Source of the DNA: Kribbella qitaiheensis
GTDB lineage: Bacteria > Actinomycetota > Actinomycetes > Propionibacteriales > Kribbellaceae
DNA length: 64,000 nt
NCBI RefSeq assembly: GCF_014217565.1
Contig: NZ_CP043661.1
Coordinates: forward strand, 3,782,001-3,846,000
Reading direction: 5' to 3'
A program made the position numbers and the translations under genes. Shown in pieces: positions 43,992-51,847 of the stretch (position 1 is its first letter; each line of letters begins with the position of its first letter). Below the pieces are notes generated by a model. The model searched no databases and was not told the origin of the DNA. It saw only the letters and a list, made by a program, of their open reading frames with translations.

Positions 43992-45284
43992 ATGCATGAT
44001 GCACGTGTTCTCATCGAGATGGGTCCCGAAGCCGTCCGTCGACTGGCCCGTCGGGGTTACAGCCTGGATCTGTCGGTGCTCCAGAACCTGCAGTCTCGAC
44101 GGAACCAGAGTATTCATTCGATCGACGAGCTCAGGGCCGAGTCCAAGCGGGCAGCCAGCGAGGTCCAGGCGACAGCACGCGCTGGCGGCGACATTGCGGC
44201 TCTCAAGGAGACCGCGCGCAAGCTCAAGGAGCAGATCAACGATATCGAGGACGAGCTGGACGGAGTGCAAGAGGAACTCACGACTCTTCTGCTGAGTATT
44301 CCGAACCTCCCGGACGACCGCACGCCCGAGGGCGACTCGGACGAGTTCGCGACCGAGGTCCGACGTGTCGGAGCCCAACCTGCCTTCTCGTTCACGCCGA
44401 AGGACCACGTGGACCTCGGCGAGACGACTGGAATCCTCGACTTCGCCCGGGCCACCAAGCTGTCCGGGCCGCGCTTCGCGGTGACCCGTGGAGCAGGCGC
44501 AGCACTAGAACGTGCGCTGTCCACGCTCTTTCTCGACCTACACACCCGCCGCCACGGCTATGTAGAGCACTCAGTCCCCTATCTGGTCAGCCGCAAGACC
44601 ATGACCGGGACCGGTCAGCTACCGAAATTCGAGGCCGACCTCTTCAAGACAAGTGTCGCCGACCGTGACCTCTTCCTGATCCCAACAGCTGAGGTCCCGC
44701 TCACCAACCTCTACGCCGACGAGATCATCCCGGCCGCAGAACTACCGGTGGCGATGACAGCGAATACACCCTGCTTCCGATCCGAGGCCGGGTCCTACGG
44801 CCGCGACACCCGCGGCTTGATCCGCCAGCACCAGTTCACCAAGGTCGAGATCGTCCGGATCGTCGAACCCGAGCAGGCCGACTCCGAACTGGAAAACATG
44901 CTCGGCCACGCTGAGGCCTGCCTCAAAGAACTCGGCCTCGCCTACCGGGTCGTTATGCTCGCCGCCGGCGACACCGGCTTCTCGGCTCAGCTCACCTACG
45001 ACCTCGAGGTCTGGTTCCCAAGCCAGAACACCTACCGCGAGATCTCTTCCGTCTCCAGCTTCGGCTCCTTCCAGGCCCGCCGCGCAAACATCCGAACCCG
45101 CGGCGCCGACGGCAAGCCGAAGCTGGTCGCCACGCTCAACGGTTCCGGACTCCCCATCGGCCGGACCCTCGCTGCGGTGCTCGAGCAGCACCAGCAAGAA
45201 GACGGATCGATCCTGCTCCCCCAATCGCTCGTCCCCTATCTCGGCTTCCGCCGCATCGCGGCGGACGGATCACCGGAGGAATAG
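43992..45284 (+). CDS. serS2: Second seryl-tRNA synthetase (island-borne)
   Basis: 430 aa, full length. N-terminal coiled-coil arm (LRAESKRAASEVQATARAGG and LKETARKLKEQINDIEDELD), motif 1 region, TSVADRDLFLIPTAEVPLTN, motif 2 FRSEAGSYGRDTRGLIRQHQ, motif 3 LNGSGLPIGRTLAAVLEQHQ. Serine-binding residues (TAEVPLTN; RxE) appear intact, so it should charge serine. Most bacteria have one SerRS in housekeeping context; here it overlaps a glycosyltransferase by one base. Precedents are antibiotic-resistant SerRS copies and SerRS supplying Ser-tRNA to a biosynthetic transferase (VlmL type). Confidence 0.93.
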   Translation: MHDARVLIEMGPEAVRRLARRGYSLDLSVLQNLQSRRNQSIHSIDELRAESKRAASEVQATARAGGDIAALKETARKLKEQINDIEDELDGVQEELTTLLLSIPNLPDDRTPEGDSDEFATEVRRVGAQPAFSFTPKDHVDLGETTGILDFARATKLSGPRFAVTRGAGAALERALSTLFLDLHTRRHGYVEHSVPYLVSRKTMTGTGQLPKFEADLFKTSVADRDLFLIPTAEVPLTNLYADEIIPAAELPVAMTANTPCFRSEAGSYGRDTRGLIRQHQFTKVEIVRIVEPEQADSELENMLGHAEACLKELGLAYRVVMLAAGDTGFSAQLTYDLEVWFPSQNTYREISSVSSFGSFQARRANIRTRGADGKPKLVATLNGSGLPIGRTLAAVLEQHQQEDGSILLPQSLVPYLGFRRIAADGSPEE

Positions 45285-46306
45285 TGCTTGTCGGCGTCTG
45301 CGACTTCCCAAGTGACTACCCGTTTCCGCCCGTCGCCTACGGCGGTATAGAGCGTTGGCTCTGGGCGGTCGCTGCTGGCGCCCGGGCCGCAGGCGCCGAC
45401 GTACACCTTCTCGGACCAGGCTGGATCCCCGACCTCGACCAGGACTGGACCCGAAAGCCAGTCCGCCTGGAAGACGTCACCGCCGGCTCACTAGCGGAGC
45501 GAGAGCTGCGCAGTACGGCGTACGACCTGCTCGTGGTCGGGCACGAGTACCCTTCACATCCCGAATGGGTCCGCACTTGGGCGCAGATGGACTGCGATGT
45601 CGCGACATTTCAGCACTCACCGACCTTCGAGCACTCGGCGGACGCCTTCGACGGCAAGCGATCACGTCTTTACTGCTACTCACCCGAGATGCTCGAACGC
45701 TACGAGGATCACCAACCGATAGCCGAACTTGCAGTCCACCTCGGTATCGGCGAACAGGAGCCCCAGGCAACCACCGGCGACGACTTGGTCTGGCTCGGCA
45801 GAATCGACAGCGACAAAGCCCCGCACCTTGCCGCCAGAGCCGCCCAACTGCTCGGCCGGCGGATTCGCATCATCGGCCCAATCTTCGACAAGTCCTACGT
45901 CCATGCGCACGAACACCTCCTCGGCGCCGACCATGTCGAACTGACCGGCGAGCTGGGTGGACCTGCCAAGATCGCAGCACTCCAGGCCGGATCAGTCTTC
46001 GTCTACACCTACGCACGCAACTACATCGAGGCGGGCGCCGCTGTCTTCGGCGAGACCCTGCGTGCCGGAACACCGATAGCGGCACTCAGCTGGCGAGAAG
46101 GCACATGCGCCGACGCAGCCACCTGCGATCAAACAGGCGTCGTCGCAGTCGCCGATCCTGCCGAGGACGACGAGAGTACAGCTCATCGCCTGGCAGAGGC
46201 CATCGTTCAAGCCGAGGAACTCGAACACTCGACAGTCCAGGAGATCGGCCAACAGCGCTTTCATCCCCTGCGCCACTTCGAAGCGCTGACGTCTGCACAG
46301 TGCTGA
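45284..46306 (+). CDS. GT4-like glycosyltransferase
   Basis: 340 aa from GTG 45284, overlapping the serS2 TAG by one base. N-terminal FPPVAYGGIERWLWAVAAGA is the acceptor-side start typical of GT4 glycosyltransferases; VWLGRIDSDKAPHLAARAAQ and the YIEAGAAVFGETLRAGTPIA block give the donor-binding half. Would transfer a sugar from a nucleotide donor to an unknown acceptor. In some such clusters these enzymes attach sugars to small metabolites; there is no membrane anchor here. Confidence 0.85.
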   Translation: MLVGVCDFPSDYPFPPVAYGGIERWLWAVAAGARAAGADVHLLGPGWIPDLDQDWTRKPVRLEDVTAGSLAERELRSTAYDLLVVGHEYPSHPEWVRTWAQMDCDVATFQHSPTFEHSADAFDGKRSRLYCYSPEMLERYEDHQPIAELAVHLGIGEQEPQATTGDDLVWLGRIDSDKAPHLAARAAQLLGRRIRIIGPIFDKSYVHAHEHLLGADHVELTGELGGPAKIAALQAGSVFVYTYARNYIEAGAAVFGETLRAGTPIAALSWREGTCADAATCDQTGVVAVADPAEDDESTAHRLAEAIVQAEELEHSTVQEIGQQRFHPLRHFEALTSAQC

Positions 46307-47275
46307 CCTCGGATCCGGCGGGATGGATCCCCGATTCACTCCGCCGGACACTCGGCGCCAGATGGGATATCCGTCTCGAAGGCGATCTGTTGACAGCCCT
46401 GCACCGCGATCACTCAGACCACTACACGCCGCCACGACGCTCTCTCGCCTTCGCCGACTTGCTCGACGTCCTAGAGTCCAACTTCGCGATGCACGGCGTA
46501 CCCCGCGCCCGACCTCTACCGCTTCGTTGGGGGCGGGACACCGACCTCACAGTATCCGCTGTCCAAGCACTCGATCCCTTCCTCAAAGATGGCCAGGACA
46601 GGGTCTACCGATCAGGCTTCCTGCCTCAGCCAGTCGTGCGCCTCACCGGACAGCGCGACGACCACGGCGAACTACGCGACGGATTCCTCACCTCGTTCGT
46701 CAACATCTCCCACATCCAGCCGATCACGCACCACGACGAGTTCGCAGAGGCCATCGACATCTGGCTCTCTGTCCTCTCACGACTCGGCATGCACGCCCGG
46801 CACATCACCATCTACGGTCACCTGAAGATCTGGCAACGCGACCAGGTCCAAGGCATAACGCTGCGCTTCAGACACCTAGACCTGACGGTGGGAGACATCA
46901 ATCTCCTCTGGAACGCCAATCAACCCCAACGCATGGCCGTCGACCTCGGCAGCGGCCTCGAGCGCCTCGCGTGGGCGAGATCCCGATCCGACTGGAAAGA
47001 CCTCGTGTTCGGCCCCTTCGCAACCGCCGCGCCACTAGCAACCCTCGACGCCATCCGCACCACTACCCTCCTGCTCGGCCATGGCATCCGCCCAGGGCCC
47101 CAGAGGCGCCGCCGGCACAACCCGCCGAATCATCAACACCATCGCGCCCGACTCAGCACCCCTCGGGCTAGACGCGATGGTCCGCTTCTCACACCGCTAC
47201 TGGCAACCGTTGTCTGCCCTCGCAGTCGAATGGCCAGCCATCGCTTCAGCAATCGAAGACGAACGGTCGCGATAG
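46300..47275 (+). CDS. Alanyl-tRNA-synthetase-like catalytic domain, probably frameshifted near its end
   Basis: GTG 46300 overlaps the glycosyltransferase by 7 bp. The first frame reads LTSDPAGWIPDSLRRTLGAR, RSLAFADLLDVLESNFAMHG, FLTSFVNISHIQPITHHDEF, LRFRHLDLTVGDINLLWNAN, MAVDLGSGLERLAWARSR; the last is the class II motif 3 form used by AlaRS (D-x-G-x-G-L-E-R). At CCCC (about 47098-47102) the frame breaks and the next frame continues RGAAGTTRRIINTIAPDSAP to 47275. Restored length is ~325 aa; no editing (HxxxH) or C-Ala domain. Likely activates an amino acid or acts on a small acceptor. Confidence 0.7.
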
Positions 47276-47470
47276 ATTGTCGGTGCTGCCGGAGGTCAGA
47301 CAAGGGAGCATCCGGGTCGACCACGGCCTCGTTGTCTGGTCCACGCTGAGTAAATTGGCCCATCCCTCTCGGACCTGAGTTGGGTCAGATGCGGGACGAG
47401 TAGCGACACTCCGCCCGGATTCACCGCGCACAGCAAGCAGCAAGATATTTGGGCGGAGGCATGTGGACAG

Positions 47471-47875
47471 TCACTCTAAGGAATCTAAGGCAGGCACTGG
47501 CCACCCGAGGTAGTGCCGAGCGAGCTCGGTCGGCCGAGTGACTTCCTGAACGCCACCCGAGGACGTCCACGTCGCGATCAACGTCAGCCCTGCCGCCACG
47601 GCTGGTTCCCAGTCATGACTTGGCCCCGGATCTGGCTCCCACTCGTCGGCCGCCCACGCAGCCGCATCCACGCTGAACCAGCGGTCGCCAAGAGCAACTG
47701 TCCTAAGCCAGACAATTCCATCGTCCTTGCGAATATAGACGCCCTCCTCGCTCTCGTGCCCGAGGAGATACACCGTCGCACCCTTGTCCGCAGCTAGCCG
47801 AGGAACTGCTGGCCCCATCGCGAGAAATGGCGCCGCGACGAGGTCATCGCGGCGATCACTTTTCTTGCCGGTCAT
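47471..47875 (-). CDS. Hypothetical protein
   Basis: 134 aa from ATG 47875. Contains GATVYLLGHESEEGVYIRKD, LRTVALGDRWFSVDAAAWAA and a WTSSGGVQEVTRPTELARHY tail. Normal composition and a clean frame suggest a real soluble protein. It starts 4 bp into the end of the hsdS fragment; relation unclear. 47276-47470 to its left shows no gene. Confidence 0.55.
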   Translation of the reverse strand: MTGKKSDRRDDLVAAPFLAMGPAVPRLAADKGATVYLLGHESEEGVYIRKDDGIVWLRTVALGDRWFSVDAAAWAADEWEPDPGPSHDWEPAVAAGLTLIATWTSSGGVQEVTRPTELARHYLGWPVPALDSLE

Positions 47876-48549
47876 ACCGCCTCCATCCAGTGAACTCGGG
47901 CAACTCCGAGTTTCCCACCACAGCCTGACAGATCGATGGCACCCTTGAGCTCCACAGTCTGATAACTACCATTATCAACAAATCGTGCAATCGAATCGCC
48001 GGAGTTGCGTATCGTCTGGGTGCGAGCCTTGCCGGCGTCACCGTTCGTGTTGCTGCGGATTCTGGCCCGACGCCAGAGTTCGCGAGCCATTGCCGCGACG
48101 CGCTCATTGGCCACGATCTTGTCGTCGAGCGCCCCTATTATGCCAGCGATTGCTCTCTGCTCAGGTAGCTCCGGCAGCGAGATCTGAACTCGTTTAATGT
48201 AATTCCGGTTCAGCATGGGCTGAGCGGCACCAGAGTTATATCCGGAAAAATCGATCAGACCGAGCAGATAGTAGACAAACCTTGGATCGTTCCCAAGGAA
48301 ATCTGTTACATAGAGAGACGTGTTGAGGGGCCAGAAGTCAACATCGCAATACGTCGCCTTACCCATCGACGCTCCAGCACGACCGAGCACAACCCCGGGC
48401 GCCTTGACTAGCGCGGTGTCATGGGTTCCGCTCTGTCCCGCCGCGCCCATGACTGGCACACTCCCATTTCTCCGCTGCGACGTCGGAAGATCGTGTCCGC
48501 GCTGGAGCTTGACCAACTGGTCCAGCGTTGCCGGGCGCCACTCACCCAC
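47872..48549 (-). pseudogene. hsdS: Type I restriction specificity subunit HsdS, one target domain only
   Basis: 225 aa from GTG 48549, overlapping the hsdM stop by 8 bp as in intact systems. Residues 1-160: a target recognition domain (LDQLVKLQRGHDLPTSQRRN, SVPVMGAAGQSGTHDTALVK, VLGRAGASMGKATYCDVDFW, FDFSGYNSGAAQPML-like block) and the first conserved coil LPELPEQRAIAGIIGALDDK. Normal HsdS has two such halves (~400 aa). After the first coil the sequence differs from any TRD and ends. Truncated or half-type HsdS. Confidence 0.75.
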
Positions 48550-48694
48550 TGATCCTCCCCAACTGCTCCCGCACCACCACATCCAACCGAGTCGATTCAT
48601 CCAATTGCTCGAAAAGTTCCTCCGTCAGCCTTGCAATCCGTTCTTCCACTGGCTCCGCATCCGGGTCCTCCTCGACCTTTGCCGCTCCCACATA
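48542..48694 (-). pseudogene. hsdM: 3' tip of hsdM (type I methyltransferase)
   Basis: 51 codons with no start: VGAAKVEEDPDAEPVEERIA, then RLTEELFEQLDESTRLDVVV and REQLGRISG. This acidic coiled end is characteristic of HsdM. All methyltransferase motifs are absent. It ends at a junction at about 48694 with the opposite-strand hsdR fragment. Confidence 0.7.
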
Positions 48695-50034
48695 AGAAGC
48701 GCGCAAAGGACCCCGACGACGAGCTGGAACTGCTCATCGTCCACTCGATGCTGCTCACCGGCTACGACGCCCCGCCGATTCACACTCTGTACATGGACCG
48801 CCCGATGCAGGGGGCCAACCTGATGCAGGCGCTCGCCCGGGTCAATCGTCGTTTCCGCGGCAAGCAGGACGGCCTGCTCGTCGGCTACGCGCCTCTCACC
48901 GACAACCTCACCAAGGCCCTGCGTGAGTACTCGGACCAGGACCGCAGGGACCAGACTCTCGGCGCGGACATCGAACGGGCCGTCACCGAGGTCAAGAATG
49001 CGCTGGCCACGATCAAGGGCCTGCTAGCTGGGAGCCGGTGGAAGGTATGGCTCGGCGACAACGGCCGCCCTGACTCCCGCAGGCGGGCGCTGCGCCTGAC
49101 CGCTGATTTCCTGCGCAATCCGAAGACCCCGGGGAACAAGGTTGACCCTCCCGGCAAGCCGCTCTCCGTCCGATTCAAGGACAGTGCCGCTCGGCTGGAC
49201 CGCTTCTAGCGTGTCTGTGCAATGAGCAAGGAGATCGCCGAGCGCTGCGAAGACATGGATGACTGGCGTCGTGACATCTCCTTCTTCAGCGAGGTCAGGG
49301 CGTGGATGATCAAGCTCGACGCTGCCCAGCGTGAGGCGAACGGAGAGCCGCTCAGCGCCGAGGTCCAGCGCTATCTGCAAGCCCTCGCGGCCTCGGTCGT
49401 CGACGCCGACGAGATCACCGACCTGTACGTGGAGGCCGGGATCGGACGGTTGGACATCACCCGCCTCAACGAGGCTCAGCTGCGCAAGCTTGAGAACTCC
49501 GAGACCCCGCACCTGGTCACCGAGGCCCTGCGCCGCATGATCCAGCAGAAGATGCGTGAGGTGACCAAGCACAACGTCGTGCGCAACGAAAGCTTCACTG
49601 AGCGTCTGAACGACCTGATGAGGCGATACATGCTTCAGCAGCTCACCAGCGCCCAGGTAATCGCCGAACTCGCCGCCCTGGCACGGGAGGTATCCGCGGA
49701 GGCCCGCCGTGGCGAGCGGTTCGACCCGCCGTTGACCCACGCCGAGCTGGCCTTCTACGACGCCGTCGCACACCGCGACATGGCCGAGGTGATGGAGGGC
49801 GGCGGCGACGCCCTCGCCAAGATCGCCCGTGCCCTCGTCAAGGACATTCAAAAGAACCTGTCCGTCGACTGGCTCTCCCGCGAACCCGTCCGGGCGAAGC
49901 TCCGTACCCGCATCCGCCGCGTCCTGGCGATGTTCGACTACCCGCCGGAGGAGGAACGCGAGGCGGTCGACCTGGTACTCAAGCAGATGGAGATCATTGC
50001 CGCCCTGTGGGCGCCCGCGGCAAAGGAGGGATAG
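48695..50034 (+). pseudogene. hsdR: 3' part of hsdR (type I restriction motor/nuclease) with internal stop
   Basis: The open frame begins at the junction (KKRAKDPDDELELLIVHSML, LTGYDAPPIHTLYMDRPMQG, NLMQALARVNRRFRGKQDGL: helicase motifs V-VI) and reaches a TAG at 49207 in LDRF-stop. The same frame goes on as ATG 49222 with KEIAERCEDMDDWRRDISFF, the HsdR C-terminal domain, to 50034. One TAC-to-TAG change explains the stop. N-terminal nuclease and Walker motifs are gone, so there is no activity. Confidence 0.8.
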
Positions 50035-50483
50035 CACAGGAGGTACTGCGATTGCGGCGAAGCTGCCCTGGGGTTGGTGATAACTACGCCGACCCAAGGG
50101 GCACGCGGATGAACCCAGGGTGCGGTACCTCAAGGACTCTGCGTGGCTCCTTGGCCGCCGCAGCCTGACGCCACACCGACGAGAGCGCGATCGGCCCCTG
50201 CACCAACGGAGCGCGCAGGTCCAGGCCGGGCTGATCAGTGTCCAGCCACAGGCCGGACTTGGCTAGTCAGTAGCCGGGTCACTACGGCCGTCAACAGGTG
50301 CGGACGGCCTGTCCGTGCCGATCGGGGGCTACCCCGGTCTCGCACAGCCGGCACGGCCTACTGGTTCCACCGGCACGCGCAGGACCTCAAACTTCTTTGT
50401 GTACTTTTGTGTGTACCTGCCACGTCCGGGACACGAAGAAGCCCCTCTGGCCGAGGCGTTTTGCCTGGTCAGAGGGGCCTTGC
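50035..50483. other. Island right end without gene
   Basis: No coding region recognised. CTTTGTGTACTTTTG at 50395-50409 matches the repeat at the island's left end. A 15-nt AAGAAGCCCCTCTGG / CCAGAGGGG inverted element (about 50430-50477) resembles a terminator just before the tRNA-Thr end. Confidence 0.4.
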
Positions 50484-50521
50484 TGGAGCCGCCTATCGGA
50501 ATCGAACCGATGACCTTCTCA
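50484..50521 (-). repeat. Right attachment repeat (inside tRNA-Thr)
   Basis: 38 bp identical to 34257-34294. Covers CCA through the T-arm and variable loop to the base after the anticodon stem, the usual core site of tyrosine integrases that rebuild the tRNA on insertion. Confidence 0.9.
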
Positions 50522-50559
50522 TTACGAGTGAGACGCTCTGCCGACTGAGCTAAGGCGGC
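50484..50559 (-). tRNA. tRNA-Thr(CGT)
   Basis: 76 nt with encoded CCA (50484-50486). Acceptor GCCGCCT/AGGCGGC, D-arm GCTC AGTCGGCAGA GAGC-type, anticodon loop CTCGTAA with CGT, T-arm ATCGG TTCGATT CCGAT, all well paired. It is the integration site: its 3' half (50484-50521) is repeated at 34257-34294. Confidence 0.96.
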
Positions 50560-50649
50560 GCGGCCCGGGGGCCGATGCAAGAGTGTAGCGGGAGGTTCGG
50601 CCGATTCCGAATCGGATACCCCGCGCGGAGGCTTGGGAGGGGCGAGGGC

Positions 50650-50840
50650 CGGTACTGCGGGGCTGGGGTCGGCGCCGTCTGTACGCCGGGGTGCGGGGGG
50701 TCGGGCCAGCACTGCGAGGCCGGTGCGGGGGGTCGGGCCTGTACTGCGAGGCCGGCGCGGGCGGTTGGGTTTGCACTGCGGGGGGCGGGCCGCAGGTGGT
50801 TGGGGCTGTACTGCGAGGTCGGTGTGCGGCAGGTGGAATG
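50650..50840. repeat. Degenerate GC-rich tandem repeat
   Basis: A word like CTGCGAGGCCGGTGCGGGGGGTC-type, about 35-40 bp long, recurs five or six times with drift (recognisable by TACTGCG/CACTGCG and GAGGTCGG/GAGGCCGG). No gene in 50560-51019; ORFs here are by-products of the repeat. Confidence 0.55.
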
Positions 50841-51019
50841 GGGTGGGGAATGGTGGGGAGGGCGGGGAACTCGGGGGTGGGATGGTGCGTCGGAGATGGC
50901 GTGTGGAGTGCGGAGGAAATGGCGAGGGAATAATTGTCGTAGGAAATGCATTGACTCGGAGTGTGTTGGCGGGTGAAACTTATGCCCGCAAGATCAACCA
51001 GACCTGATAGGAGCCGGCG

Positions 51020-51199
51020 ATGTTCGGGAAGCAGAACGTAAGGCGGGAGTGGCGCGAGCAGTACGCCACCGCCTCAGCGTCCCTGCGATCCCTGCGATCC
51101 CTGCGATCCCTGCGATCCCTGCGATCCCTGCGAGGTTACGCCCACGCCTATCTGATCGATGCCGAACTCAGCCCGGCCTCCGGCGGCCCACCTGTCTGA
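51020..51199 (+). CDS. 59-aa ORF with six Ser-Leu-Arg repeats, ahead of the tRNA array
   Basis: ATG 51020 with AGGAG at good spacing. Starts MFGKQNVRREWREQYATASA, then SLR six times (from a 9-bp DNA repeat), then GYAHAYLIDAELSPASGG. A strong terminator begins 20 bp after the stop. It could be a leader peptide whose translation controls read-through into the array, or a small basic protein. No family recognised. Confidence 0.6.
   Translation: MFGKQNVRREWREQYATASASLRSLRSLRSLRSLRSLRGYAHAYLIDAELSPASGGPPV
51080..51133. repeat. Six perfect tandem copies of TCCCTGCGA
   Basis: A 9-bp unit repeated six times inside the 59-aa ORF, in frame. Copy number is likely to vary between strains by slippage without breaking the frame. 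Confidence 0.95.
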
Positions 51200-51219
51200 T
51201 CTCCAGCAGATCACCAGGA

Positions 51220-51263
51220 GCCGCCCGAGTCGGGATACCGACCGAGGCGGCTCTTTCTTTTCC
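51220..51263 (+). terminator. Rho-independent terminator before the tRNA array
   Basis: GAGCCGCC (51220-51227) pairs with GGCGGCTC (51248-51255), with an inner CGAGTCGG / CCGACCGA pairing, and is followed by TTTCTTTT. One of the few classic terminators with a T tract in the window. Confidence 0.88.
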
Positions 51264-51276
51264 CTAAAACCGTCGT

Positions 51277-51345
51277 CGGTGAGCAATGGCTGCAGGCCGG
51301 ATTCCAAACCCGCGCCCAGAGGGTTCGATTCCCTCCACCGATGCT
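51277..51345 (+). tRNA. tRNA-Trp(CCA)-like, atypical
   Basis: 69 nt. Acceptor GTCGGTG/CACCGAT closes all seven pairs, T-arm GAGGG-TTCGATT-CCCTC is perfect, discriminator is G as in tRNA-Trp. The D-arm is a 3-bp GCA/TGC stem with a 5-nt loop, and the anticodon loop TTCCAAA (CCA) sits on a stem with two mismatches. It may be a decayed or divergent tRNA. Confidence 0.5.
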
Positions 51346-51439
51346 TTGTCGACGCTTACGAGCGGCGAATTGCAGAATTGACAACTGGATATGCCATTGC
51401 AATTCCCCGGGGTGCCCGCACAGGCCCCCGGGGAGAGCG

Positions 51440-51514
51440 AGCTGTGGGCCAGCGGCAGGCCACCTCATTTGGGATGAGGGGAACGGGAGTTCGAATCTCT
51501 CCAGCTCGACCAGG
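51440..51514 (+). tRNA. tRNA-Pro(TGG)
   Basis: 75 nt including an encoded CCA. Acceptor CGAGCTG/CAGCTCG with C1-G72 and A73 as in bacterial tRNA-Pro; D-arm GGCC-AGCGGCA-GGCC; anticodon arm CCTCA-TTTGGGA-TGAGG; T-arm GGGAG-TTCGAAT-CTCTC. Confidence 0.88.
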
Positions 51515-51602
51515 CGCCCGCAGCAAGCTCTGCTACCGGCCGAGCGGGCGCCCCCAAACGTGCCCTGCGCCGGAAATCCGCAGTCCATCCGGCGCAGGGC
51601 CG
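51515..51602. repeat. Two perfect hairpins between tRNA-Pro and tRNA-Arg
   Basis: GGCGCCCGC (51515) with GCGGGCGCC (ends 51554), and the 13-bp GCCCTGCGCCGGA (51564) with TCCGGCGCAGGGC (ends 51602). They fill almost the whole spacer and end 6 bp before the next tRNA. Likely RNA processing or stabilising elements. Confidence 0.8.
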
Positions 51603-51608
51603 GCGAAC

Positions 51609-51682
51609 GCCCGTGGCTCAATCGGAGAGAGCACCTGCCTACGAAGCAGGAGGTTGCAGGTTCGAGTCCTGCCGGGCGTACT
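51609..51682 (+). tRNA. tRNA-Arg(ACG)
   Basis: 74 nt. Acceptor ACGCCCG/CGGGCGT, D-arm GCTC-AATCGGAGA-GAGC, anticodon arm CCTGC-CTACGAA-GCAGG, variable AGGTT, T-arm GCAGG-TTCGAGT-CCTGC, A73. Regular in all arms. Confidence 0.95.
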
Positions 51683-51686
51683 GAGC

Positions 51687-51760
51687 GGCTCTGGCCCAAT
51701 TGGAAGAGGCGCCTGGCTTAGGACCAGGAGGTTCAGGGTTCGAGTCCCTGGAGCCGTACC
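51687..51760 (+). tRNA. tRNA with anticodon TAG (Leu), short variable loop
   Basis: 74 nt. Acceptor GCGGCTC/GAGCCGT, anticodon arm CCTGG-CTTAGGA-CCAGG (TAG), variable loop AGGTT of only 5 nt, T-arm CAGGG-TTCGAGT-CCCTG, A73. Anticodon UAG reads CUA (Leu), but normal tRNA-Leu is class II with a long variable arm; this one is class I in shape, four bases after tRNA-Arg. Confidence 0.85.
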
Positions 51761-51847
51761 GCACGCAACAAGTCAACTACCAGCCGCACCGAGATACCCG
51801 TCCTGGCTACGAACAGTCGGGCACACTGGACGAGAGGAGGTACCAGC

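Noticed and set aside
45355..46299. Open + frame running through the glycosyltransferase into the AlaRS-like gene
   Set aside because: The 5' 945 bases are out of the glycosyltransferase frame and Arg-rich; the AlaRS-like gene starts at GTG 46300.
50575..50976. 133-codon Gly/Cys-rich ORF right of tRNA-Thr
   Set aside because: Produced by a degenerate GC-rich tandem repeat; no start site and no family pattern.
51080..51133. CRISPR-like array
   Set aside because: Nine-bp units without spacers; a plain tandem repeat in a reading frame.
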